The translations under genes were made by a program, and so were the position numbers. A stretch of DNA of 5,965 nt from Chitinophagaceae bacterium UBA4857 (GTDB lineage: Bacteria; Bacteroidota; Bacteroidia; Chitinophagales; Chitinophagaceae). Location of the stretch: contig DHEF01000006.1 in the NCBI GenBank assembly GCA_002399735.1, positions 123,363 through 129,327 on the forward strand. The letters run 5' to 3'. Positions 1-5,580 of the stretch are shown here, one piece after another. The notes below the pieces were generated by a model. It was not told the DNA's origin, did not search any database, and was given only the letters and a program-made list of their open reading frames with translations. Numbering within the stretch: the first letter of the stretch is position 1; each line of letters starts with the position of its first letter.

Positions 1-54
1 CCCCGACTTGTCGGTGGTACGTTTGGTAATTCTATTCAGCAACCCACCCCGGCA

Positions 55-137
55 CATTACAGTATAAAAAGTCCTTATATCGCCCCTCCAAGGAGGGGAT
101 GAACCTAACAGACCAACTTTTTTTATACTTCGTGATG
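55..137. repeat. Nested inverted repeat (candidate mobile palindromic element or structured RNA)
   Basis: The outer left arm at 55-72 (cattac then agtataaaaagt) pairs with the right arm at 116-137, giving about 18 base pairs with one G-T wobble and two 2-base bulges (118-119 and 130-131). Inside it lies a second palindrome at 83-98, CCCCTCC facing GGAGGGG across two bases. The stretch is about 115 bases downstream of the methyltransferase stop. The pairing is seen directly. Whether it acts as a terminator, a repeat-family copy or a structured RNA is not shown by the sequence. A further short palindrome, ccgac facing gtcgg, sits at 3-14 at the window edge and is probably cut. Confidence 0.45.
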
Positions 138-150
138 CATGAACCGCCGC

Positions 151-185
151 AATTACAATTGTCCATTGTCAACTGTCAATTGCTT
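151..185. repeat. Degenerate heptanucleotide tandem repeat, array 1
   Basis: Successive 7-base units are aattaca (151), attgtcc (158), attgtca (165), actgtca (172) and a partial attg (179). The unit consensus is roughly attgtca. Units differ by substitutions but keep the exact 7-base step with no insertions or deletions. It lies in the gene-free space downstream of the methyltransferase. No coding or regulatory role can be read from it. Confidence 0.6.
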
Positions 186-200
186 TCTATGTGTATTTCC

Positions 201-221
201 GAGACGCCAGCATGGCGTCTC
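201..221. repeat. Perfect 9-bp hairpin downstream of the methyltransferase, terminator-like or dispersed palindrome
   Basis: The arm gagacgcca (201-209) pairs perfectly with tggcgtctc (213-221) around a 3-base loop. It is 30 bases past the methyltransferase stop, where a transcription terminator would be expected, but the minus-strand transcript has no T-run after the stem, so a classical intrinsic terminator is not supported. It sits between two 7-base-period repeats. From memory, similar GAGACG...CGTCTC palindromes are scattered through Bacteroidota intergenic DNA; that is recollection and not a search result. Confidence 0.55.
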
Positions 222-223
222 TA

Positions 224-254
224 CTATTAACCATTAACTATGAACAATTAACTA
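224..254. repeat. Degenerate heptanucleotide tandem repeat, array 2, running into a stop codon
   Basis: Units are ctattaa (224), ccattaa (231), ctatgaa (238), caattaa (245) and a partial cta (252). The last three bases are also the TAG stop codon of the methyltransferase on the minus strand. The unit, roughly cyattaa, differs from that of array 1, but the 7-base step is the same. The array is not in phase with array 1. Confidence 0.6.
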
Positions 255-1331
255 CGCCTCAACTTTCTTACATACTAACAGCGTATGGCTCAAACCAATA
301 CCATCTACTTGCTCAACAATTTCAAAGCCTGCTTCTTTAATGCTTTTTATAAACACACGGCTATCGTACATCTGGCTATTACCATTAGCTACTGCCGTAA
401 AGTAAATAGAGGTTTGTTGTAAACAGAATGCTGCGGTCTCAAAACGTTGTGTATCCCAGAATGCTTCCAGTATAAAAATATAACCATCATCGTTAATGGC
501 TTCGCCACAACGCTTCATGATAGATACAATTTCAGCTTCGGAAAAACAATCTAAAAACTGGCTCATCCAAACACTGTCAAAACCGTTGGGGAAAGACTTG
601 GTTTCGTCCAATACGTTGTTAGGAAAAAACGATACTCTTTCTTCTAAACCCAGTTCTTTTACTTTTTTCTCGGCCATGCTTGCCTGGCCGGGTAAATCCA
701 TAATAGTTATATGTACATCAGGGTTATAACTGGTACTGGCAACGGCCCATTTACCGGTGTTACCACCAATTTCCAGCATATTTTTTACGCCGTATTTGTA
801 CACATTTTTTAGTACTTCTGGGAAAGCGATGTCGGAGAAAAAGTGGTCAAAAGCAAACCAGCTTTTTTGTATGTGCGGAGGCAGTTTTGATAAACCTTCG
901 TACACCGTAGGCCAGTCGCCTAATTCTTTTAAACCTTCGGGCTTGCCGGTTTCAATGGCTTTATCTAAATGAAATAAACCCTTGTAGTTTACATCATGAA
1001 TAAAATCCATATTCACAATGGTTAACGGATCGTGTAAAATAAAATAACCGGTTTTGGTAAGGCTGTAATTGCCTTCGTCGCTTACTACTACCAATCCAAT
1101 ACCTAAAGACGATTCTAACAATACCCTTACGCCATACTCCTGAATATTGGTTTGTGTAGCAATATCCTGTAGGTTAATGCCACCACTTGGGGTTTTATCT
1201 TCAATAAGTTTAAGAATACCTTTATCACGCATTACTTTGGCTACCTGAAAAACTACTGGGCCAAATGCAATAAACTGGGCAATATGTTTTGCCTCTAAGG
1301 CACTGCGATTGTCTTTAGTAAAAAATTTCAT
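252..1331 (-). CDS. SAM-dependent methyltransferase, O-methyltransferase-like fold (359 aa)
   Basis: This is a class I methyltransferase of the two-domain type seen in the Methyltransf_2 family. Residues 1-105 look like the winged-helix dimerisation domain. The SAM-binding domain follows, with motif I at 186-194 (LEIGGNTGK) and the acidic ribose-binding motif at 211-215 (MDLPG). The motif that carries the catalytic His in O-methyltransferases (usually LHDW) reads FLDCF at 259-263, so Asp261 replaces His. No signal peptide is seen, so it is cytoplasmic. Flexirubin aryl rings can carry a methyl group, so ring methylation of the pigment head group is a plausible job; this is inferred from the neighbours. 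The ATG follows an A-rich leader without a Shine-Dalgarno sequence. It lies 258 bases beyond the ketosynthase stop, past a hairpin, so co-transcription is uncertain. No TAnnTTTG box was found in that gap. Confidence 0.85.
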   Translation of the reverse strand: MKFFTKDNRSALEAKHIAQFIAFGPVVFQVAKVMRDKGILKLIEDKTPSGGINLQDIATQTNIQEYGVRVLLESSLGIGLVVVSDEGNYSLTKTGYFILHDPLTIVNMDFIHDVNYKGLFHLDKAIETGKPEGLKELGDWPTVYEGLSKLPPHIQKSWFAFDHFFSDIAFPEVLKNVYKYGVKNMLEIGGNTGKWAVASTSYNPDVHITIMDLPGQASMAEKKVKELGLEERVSFFPNNVLDETKSFPNGFDSVWMSQFLDCFSEAEIVSIMKRCGEAINDDGYIFILEAFWDTQRFETAAFCLQQTSIYFTAVANGNSQMYDSRVFIKSIKEAGFEIVEQVDGIGLSHTLLVCKKVEA

Positions 1332-1351
1332 TTTTCTTATTATTTGTAAAC

Positions 1352-1400
1352 GCTGAAAGCTTAATGTATAAGGCTTAAAGCCTAACGCATAAAGCTGAAA
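1352..1400. repeat. Degenerate heptanucleotide tandem repeat, array 3 (seven units)
   Basis: Seven exact-length units fill 49 bases: gctgaaa (1352), gcttaat (1359), gtataag (1366), gcttaaa (1373), gcctaac (1380), gcataaa (1387) and gctgaaa (1394). The first and last units are identical. Nearly all units start with gc, and most have a-rich ends. The array begins 20 bases upstream of the methyltransferase start, so it lies in the 5' leader or promoter region of that gene. A regulatory role is possible but not shown. Confidence 0.7.
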
Positions 1401-1553
1401 GCAAGTGTTTCTATTATTTCAATACTCCGACAGCCTACCTAAAACAACACGATGTTGATAAGCGATATGCAGTATAAGAGTGCGACGCAAGGGACGATGA
1501 TCTGTGTTACTGCTGTTGACCTCAAAAACAAATAACTACAATTAATACGCTTT
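1401..1553. other. Gene-free spacer between ketosynthase and methyltransferase
   Basis: I see no open reading frame of note and no good promoter box on the minus strand here. A small hairpin, caaca (1445-1449) facing tgttg (1453-1457), is present. The stretch around 1460-1540 has a less AT-biased composition than its flanks and may be a copy of a dispersed intergenic element; this cannot be decided from one copy. Together with array 3 and the hairpin at 1554-1575 it makes up the 258 bases that separate two otherwise likely partner genes. Confidence 0.35.
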
Positions 1554-1575
1554 CCAACTCCCCTTTAGGGGTTGG
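1554..1575. terminator. Hairpin just downstream of the ketosynthase stop, possible terminator
   Basis: The stem is ccaa (1554-1557) and cccc (1560-1563) pairing with gggg (1568-1571) and ttgg (1572-1575), with a ttta loop and a 2-base bulge. It begins about 15 bases past the ketosynthase stop in the direction of transcription. The position suits a terminator, but the minus-strand sequence after the stem has no T-run. It may instead be one of the C-rich/G-rich palindromes common between Bacteroidota genes; that second reading rests on recollection. Confidence 0.4.
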
Positions 1576-1589
1576 GGGTTAACTATAAA

Positions 1590-2717
1590 CTAATTTTTCT
1601 GAACCACTATGGCCGCATTACAACCGCCAAAACCCGATGCCGTTTTTAAAGCCGTTTTATATAATCCGGGCTGCAATGTACTGCAAACATTAATATCTTG
1701 GGCAGTTCCGGCTTGCTGAAAACCACGGGTGCCGATAATTTTGTTTTGCAACAGGGAATCAACCGTTATTACCGTTTCAATTAAACCGGCGGCGCCTAAG
1801 GTGTGGCCATAATAACCTTTCAAACTATTAACGGGTTTTTGTTGCAGGTTGGCCAGGTTAATGGCTTTGCTTTCCATATCGTCGTTATAACGGGTGGCCG
1901 TACCGTGTGCCGAAATAAAATCAATATCGTTTGCGGTTACATTGGCCTGCTGCATGGCATTGTTAATGGCCTGGTATAACTCGGCCCCTGTACGTGACGG
2001 ACCCGAAATATGATTAGCATCGTTACTAACCGCACCGCCCATTAACTGCACGGCCGGTACATTAGTTTTTGGCGTAGCCGATAATACAATAGTGGCGGCA
2101 CCTTCGCCCAGATTAATACCTTTTCTATTGGCATCAAAGGGCTGACAAGGTTGATCGCTAATGGCCATAAAAGATTGAAAACCGGATAACACAAACTGGG
2201 TAATAATATCAGCACCGCTTACTACCACTTGCTGGTATTTACCAGCCTGTATTAAGCGCATACCGGTAATTAAGGCCACCAAACCCGATATACAGGCATG
2301 GGAAACAATAACCGGTGTATGCACAAAACCAAAATGTTGTTGTACAATTTTGGCCGATGTATGCAGGGCTACCCTTTGTTGAACATCGGTAGTTAAGGCT
2401 TCTGTGTTTTCTATTAAACTTATATTACCCTTGGTGGTGCTGATGATTAAAGCGGTATCAGCAGCAGTTGTATCAATACCAGCTTGTGTAACCGCGTCGG
2501 TAATAGAATCAATTAATAATTGCTCAAACCGAGTAGGACCCTGGGTTGTGGTATTATTTGTATTATTAAACAGCGAGGCATAAAACGGAACGGGTGACAA
2601 TGCATTGTTATGCTGTTGCACACCTGATACGTTTTGTGTTAGTAAACTAAAATTTTCGGCGGCTGTAGCCGCTATGGGAGAAACTATGTTTTTGCCTGTA
2701 ATGTACACTGGTTGCAT
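1590..2717 (-). CDS. Beta-ketoacyl-ACP synthase, KAS I/II-like (375 aa)
   Basis: This condensing enzyme would extend an acyl chain by decarboxylative Claisen condensation with malonyl-ACP. It has the thiolase fold and a complete active site: Cys142 in SHACISG (139-145), His271 in SAHGTAT (269-275), Lys300, and His305 in GHTLGAAG (304-311). The glycine-rich KTASGFGGCNAA motif is at 358-369. The intact Cys-His-His triad makes it a catalytic ketosynthase rather than a chain-length-factor partner. At 375 residues it is somewhat shorter than FabF (about 410). The start is natural, since MQPVYITG begins the first beta strand. It follows the thioesterase by 41 bases, without a clear Shine-Dalgarno sequence. 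With a dehydratase and a thioesterase alongside, a role in flexirubin or aryl polyene assembly is more likely than general fatty acid synthesis, but this is inference, and no acyl carrier protein is in view. Confidence 0.92.
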   Translation of the reverse strand: MQPVYITGKNIVSPIAATAAENFSLLTQNVSGVQQHNNALSPVPFYASLFNNTNNTTTQGPTRFEQLLIDSITDAVTQAGIDTTAADTALIISTTKGNISLIENTEALTTDVQQRVALHTSAKIVQQHFGFVHTPVIVSHACISGLVALITGMRLIQAGKYQQVVVSGADIITQFVLSGFQSFMAISDQPCQPFDANRKGINLGEGAATIVLSATPKTNVPAVQLMGGAVSNDANHISGPSRTGAELYQAINNAMQQANVTANDIDFISAHGTATRYNDDMESKAINLANLQQKPVNSLKGYYGHTLGAAGLIETVITVDSLLQNKIIGTRGFQQAGTAQDINVCSTLQPGLYKTALKTASGFGGCNAAIVVQKN

Positions 2718-2758
2718 GCCGTAATAATTAGCCCGTACAAGGTAGTGTTTAATTGTGT

Positions 2759-3178
2759 TTATAAGCCAAGGCTAAGTTTCCACTCCTCAAAAAATGGTGG
2801 ATTAACCAGTTGTAAGGTTTGGGTTTCTTTATCTAAAAAAACCTGTATGGTACTGCCGGTTGCCACTACCTGGTTGGCCGCATTGTAAATAATGTACTCA
2901 AATTTTATTTTAGCCGCATCGGTGGGTATAAATGTAGCTTCTACCCAAATGGTTTCACCAAATTTTACCGATTTTTTGTAGCTACATTCTGCATGTACAA
3001 TGGGCACTACTACACCTTGTTTAAAAAAGTGCATATAGCCCATGTTATGCTCTTTGCCAAATGCTTCACGGGCATCTTCAAAATAGCGGATGTAATGGCC
3101 ATGCCACACAATGCCTAAAGGATCGGCCTCGTTAAAACGAATTAATATTTCGGTGCGGGTTGTTAAGTTTTTAGGCAT
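2759..3178 (-). CDS. Acyl-CoA/acyl-ACP thioesterase, 4HBT (YbgC-like) hotdog family (139 aa)
   Basis: The protein is a single hotdog domain. The signature DPLGIVWHGHYIRYFEDAR occupies residues 19-37; Asp19 aligns with the catalytic Asp of 4-hydroxybenzoyl-CoA thioesterase and YbgC. Members hydrolyse acyl thioesters in the cytoplasm. I place the start at 3178 because its ATG overlaps the TAA stop of the upstream gene as TAATG, and MPKNLTTRTEI leads straight into the first strand. A start nine codons earlier at 3205 would lie inside the upstream gene and add an uncharacteristic MEEKICCRI tail. The TAATG junction implies translational coupling. Release or editing of polyene or aryl chains is a reasonable role from the ketosynthase next door; the substrate is unknown. 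Confidence 0.88.
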   Translation of the reverse strand: MPKNLTTRTEILIRFNEADPLGIVWHGHYIRYFEDAREAFGKEHNMGYMHFFKQGVVVPIVHAECSYKKSVKFGETIWVEATFIPTDAAKIKFEYIIYNAANQVVATGSTIQVFLDKETQTLQLVNPPFFEEWKLSLGL

Positions 3179-3822
3179 TATTCGGCAGCAAATTTTTTCT
3201 TCCACTCTTTAAATTTCTTCTTGTCAATATCGTCAATCAGGTTTTTTATGCAAGATGCCCACTGATTTCTAAGGCTGAAAGCCGTGCTCATTTTAGCTTC
3301 CATTCTTTCGGTGTACAATACTTTTTTTGTTTTACTATCAATAAAAGTAACCCAAACTGCCATGGCTTTTTTGCCCTTGCTCAATGCTTCGGCAACAATA
3401 ACCAAACCAACACCGCTATTAGTACCGGTTTTTAATTTAGCTACAGTAGCCTCAATATCTTTTTGCGACAAACGCTCAAAATCCGAAGCAGTAGTGCTGT
3501 TTAATTTTTTAGGATCAACGGTTTTATTACGATCGCTTACAAAACTAAGGTCGTGGTTCAATTCTTTTTTTCTAAACGCTTCGGCAATGGTGTACTTCTT
3601 AGGTTCGTTTACCACTACATCGTTAATGCCATTAAACTGACGGCTAACCACATCCTCGGCATTGATAGCTGCATCGTCAATTACTTTTATATTGGTAAAA
3701 TCAATGCCGTAGTAAAACAAAGGCGTTTCCTTGTTGGCAAATACATCTTTTAACGAAGCTTGCGCATTTACTGCAACGCCGGTCATAGTAGCCAGCAAAG
3801 CCAGCATAAACACTCGTTTCAT
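3178..3822 (-). CDS. Secreted protein of unknown function (214 aa)
   Basis: The N-terminus is a clear Sec signal peptide: Lys2-Arg3, a hydrophobic core over about 4-18, and a likely cut after Ala20 or Ala22 (VNAQA). No lipobox Cys is present, so it should be a soluble periplasmic or exported protein. The mature part has no transmembrane segment. A beta-strand-rich stretch, VGLVIVAEAL near 138-147 and AVWVTFID near 155-162, is followed by an aromatic/basic C-terminus with many Lys (196-214). The layout, with YYGIDFTNIKVID near 37-49 and a VWVTFID strand, resembles a widespread Bacteroidota hypothetical family as I remember it, but I know no function for it. It starts 18 bases after the dehydratase stop, and its stop overlaps the thioesterase start, so it belongs to the operon although the neighbouring enzymes are cytoplasmic. 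Confidence 0.85.
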   Translation of the reverse strand: MKRVFMLALLATMTGVAVNAQASLKDVFANKETPLFYYGIDFTNIKVIDDAAINAEDVVSRQFNGINDVVVNEPKKYTIAEAFRKKELNHDLSFVSDRNKTVDPKKLNSTTASDFERLSQKDIEATVAKLKTGTNSGVGLVIVAEALSKGKKAMAVWVTFIDSKTKKVLYTERMEAKMSTAFSLRNQWASCIKNLIDDIDKKKFKEWKKKFAAE

Positions 3823-3840
3823 AAGTTTGAGGTTTGGTTA

Positions 3841-4254
3841 TTATGATATAAAAATTTTCATTTCGCAGTTGGCAATCAGCTTGCCGTTTAAAACAATGGA
3901 ACCTGCAATAATAGTGGCATTAAACACCTGGTTTTTTACAACAATTTCGGTTTGTAATACATCATTTACCAGGGGCAAACTATGAATAACCAGGTTTTGC
4001 ACCGCACCAATAAACCCTACCGGCACGGGTTTATTTTCCTGCTTGCAGGTATAACCCATATGTGCGGCTGCGGTTTGGGCAATATTTTCTATTAATGCGG
4101 CTTCCTGCAATACGCCATCAGCTACTAAAATATTATCAGCCTGCACGGTAAAAGTAGTGCTGGCATTTTCGGCGGTGCAGGTTTCCAATGTATCAATCAT
4201 TACAAAGGGAGCCCGTTGCGGAATAATAGCTAATATATCGGTTGTTAAAGCCAC
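3841..4254 (-). CDS. 3-hydroxyacyl-ACP dehydratase-like hotdog protein, FabZ/ApeP type (137 aa)
   Basis: This is a small single-hotdog protein of the FabZ-like group. IPQRAPFVMID at 11-21 aligns with LPHRYPFLLVD of FabZ, with Gln13 in place of the catalytic His. LIENIAQTAA at 54-63 aligns with the FabZ helix that carries the catalytic Glu, and Glu56 is kept. Family members dehydrate 3-hydroxyacyl-ACP to the trans-2-enoyl form, as needed for polyene building. With the His absent, activity by the standard mechanism is open; my recollection is that Gln here is usual in the Bacteroidota flexirubin-type branch. The start is GTG: no in-frame ATG lies between the upstream in-frame stop and this codon, and starting at Met19 would remove the conserved first motif. 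A TACATTTG box ends five bases before the GTG, so it is probably the first gene of the operon. Confidence 0.85.
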   Translation of the reverse strand: MALTTDILAIIPQRAPFVMIDTLETCTAENASTTFTVQADNILVADGVLQEAALIENIAQTAAAHMGYTCKQENKPVPVGFIGAVQNLVIHSLPLVNDVLQTEIVVKNQVFNATIIAGSIVLNGKLIANCEMKIFIS

Positions 4255-4259
4255 GAGGG

Positions 4260-4267
4260 CAAATGTA
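4260..4267 (-). promoter_or_regulatory. Bacteroidota -7 promoter box (TACATTTG) of the dehydratase operon
   Basis: On the minus strand TACATTTG is a full match to the Bacteroidota -7 consensus TAnnTTTG. It ends five bases (CCCTC) before the GTG start, so transcription would begin at or almost at the start codon and give a leaderless mRNA. No TTG/TTTG (-33) element is seen at the usual spacing upstream, which weakens the call. The holB junction is built the same way and supports it. Confidence 0.55.
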
Positions 4268-4331
4268 CGAAGGGTTTGTATTGTTTTATAGGCCTGCGAA
4301 GTTATATTGATAAATTTACCGTTTTGTGGTA

Positions 4332-5528
4332 CTACTCCATTACCACTTTGTCTTTAATAATATGGTAAAGTTTTATGGTAAGTGCATGAAACAACATTTT
4401 AGCATTGGCATTCCGCTCAATGTAATAAGCAGCTTTGTCCAGCTCTTCAATAATGGCTTCCTGCTGCTCTATACCGGTAATTTTATTCAACCTTAAAGCA
4501 AAATCTCTTTCATTATCACCGGCGGCTACATCTTGTCCGGCCTCGCTAAGTATACGCAACCTTAAACCCAGTTCCAATAAATGATTAAAGTAGCGTAAAA
4601 ATTGCTTTTGTTTTTCTCGGCCGGCCTTGCTTATTTCATCCACCCATTTAACCTGCGCCACCGGGCCATTTTTAAGTATGGCGTTCAGCCATTCCCGCAA
4701 TAAATCCTGCCAGTCTTCATCCGCATGTTGCAACATGTGTAAGGCTTCGCGGTAATTGCCTTCGCTTATATTAGCCACCTGTCTTGCTACCAGTGGTTCG
4801 GTTTTGTGTCGGGCCACCAAGGCATTTTCAATATCCACCATTTCCAGCATAGGCACTTTAACCAACTGGCAGCGGCTTAAAATAGTTTGCAGAATAGAAG
4901 CCTCGTTTTCGGCTACCAAAATAAATAAGGTATTAGGTGGCGGCTCTTCAATCAGCTTTAACAGTTTATTCCCCTCGTTGCCCAGATACTCGGGCATCCA
5001 CATAATCAAAATCTTGTACTCGCTTTCAAAACTTTTCAAGCTTAGTTTTCTAATAATTTCGTTACACTCATGTGCCGTAATATTTCCCTGTTTATTTTCG
5101 GCACCAATAAATTGCAGCCAATCGTACACATTACCGTAAGGGTGCGTAGATACAAACTCCCTCCACTCGGTAATATAATCGGTACTCAAAGGCGGGCTAC
5201 CCGGTTTTTTAGTCACCACGGGGTAGGCAAAATGAATATCCGGATGCGCCAATTGTGCCGCTTTTATACAAGCCGGGCAAGTGCCGCAACTATCCGATTT
5301 ATCAGCTACCGGGGCCGGTTCATCGCCAAATAACGACGGACTTGCACTCACCGGTGCGCCATTTACTTTTTCGCAAACAACATATTGTGCTAACGCCAAT
5401 GCCAGCGACAAAGCACCCGAACCCTCTTTACCCAAAAACAATAAGGCATGAGCCAGCCTGTTTTCCTGCATTAACTCAGGAAGCTCTTTTTTCATTACCT
5501 GCTGGCCTATAATATCTTTAAACTGCAT
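4332..5528 (-). CDS. holB: DNA polymerase III delta' subunit (clamp loader, 398 aa)
   Basis: Delta' is part of the DnaX clamp loader that opens and loads the sliding clamp at replication forks. MQFKDIIGQ starts the AAA+ fold. The Walker A position (33-40, GKEGSGAL) has Ala39 and Leu40 where Lys-Ser/Thr would be, matching a subunit that does not hydrolyse ATP. A zinc module uses Cys52, Cys81, Cys84 and Cys87 (CGTCPAC at 81-87). NEGNKLLKLIEEPP (184-197) and the SRC arginine-finger motif (218-220) are present, followed by a helical collar domain to the end. The zinc module carries a Pro/Ser-rich insert of about 28 residues between the first and second Cys, longer than in E. coli. The start at 5528 is preferred to an upstream ATG at 5558: it lies five bases after a perfect promoter box, and the ten extra residues (MLCHILIFAL) are foreign to the family and would overlap that promoter. 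Confidence 0.93.
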   Translation of the reverse strand: MQFKDIIGQQVMKKELPELMQENRLAHALLFLGKEGSGALSLALALAQYVVCEKVNGAPVSASPSLFGDEPAPVADKSDSCGTCPACIKAAQLAHPDIHFAYPVVTKKPGSPPLSTDYITEWREFVSTHPYGNVYDWLQFIGAENKQGNITAHECNEIIRKLSLKSFESEYKILIMWMPEYLGNEGNKLLKLIEEPPPNTLFILVAENEASILQTILSRCQLVKVPMLEMVDIENALVARHKTEPLVARQVANISEGNYREALHMLQHADEDWQDLLREWLNAILKNGPVAQVKWVDEISKAGREKQKQFLRYFNHLLELGLRLRILSEAGQDVAAGDNERDFALRLNKITGIEQQEAIIEELDKAAYYIERNANAKMLFHALTIKLYHIIKDKVVME

Positions 5529-5533
5529 CAGGG

Positions 5534-5566
5534 CAAAGATAAGGATGTGGCATAGCATTCTCCCAA
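5534..5566 (-). promoter_or_regulatory. Bacteroidota-type promoter of holB
   Basis: On the minus strand a TTG at 5566-5564 is followed, after a 22-base spacer, by TATCTTTG at 5541-5534. This matches the TTG ... TAnnTTTG (-33/-7) pattern of Bacteroidota sigma-A promoters. The -7 box ends five bases (CCCTG) before the holB ATG, so the message should be leaderless or nearly so. The box also falls inside the ten-codon extension of the longer reading frame, which argues for the shorter holB. Confidence 0.65.
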
Positions 5567-5580
5567 TCCGTAAAATGTTG

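Noticed and set aside
99..230. Plus-strand 43-codon reading frame starting ATG right after AAGGAGGGG, which looks like a strong Shine-Dalgarno sequence
   Set aside because: The purine run is one arm of the palindrome at 83-98. The frame then runs through heptad array 1 and the hairpin at 201-221, giving a repeat-derived peptide. Bacteroidota genes rarely use such ribosome binding sites. Most likely spurious.
496..972. Plus-strand frames opposite the methyltransferase
   Set aside because: They are antisense shadows without recognisable motifs; the minus-strand frame has clear SAM-binding motifs throughout.
1352..1400. Possible CRISPR array
   Set aside because: Units are seven bases, degenerate and without spacers, so this is a simple tandem repeat.
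3179..3205. Upstream ATG giving the thioesterase nine more residues
   Set aside because: It lies inside the upstream gene, while the ATG at 3178 forms a TAATG junction and begins directly before the conserved fold.
3284..3985. Plus-strand frames opposite the secreted protein and dehydratase
   Set aside because: Hydrophobic, low-complexity antisense translations overlapping well-supported minus-strand genes; no start context or homology pattern.
4756..5512. Three plus-strand frames opposite holB
   Set aside because: They overlap a full-length delta' gene with diagnostic Cys and SRC motifs and show no family features of their own.
5529..5558. Upstream ATG giving holB ten more residues
   Set aside because: The extension (MLCHILIFAL) does not belong to the family and overlaps a perfect TATCTTTG promoter box; MQFKDIIGQ at 5528 is the natural start.
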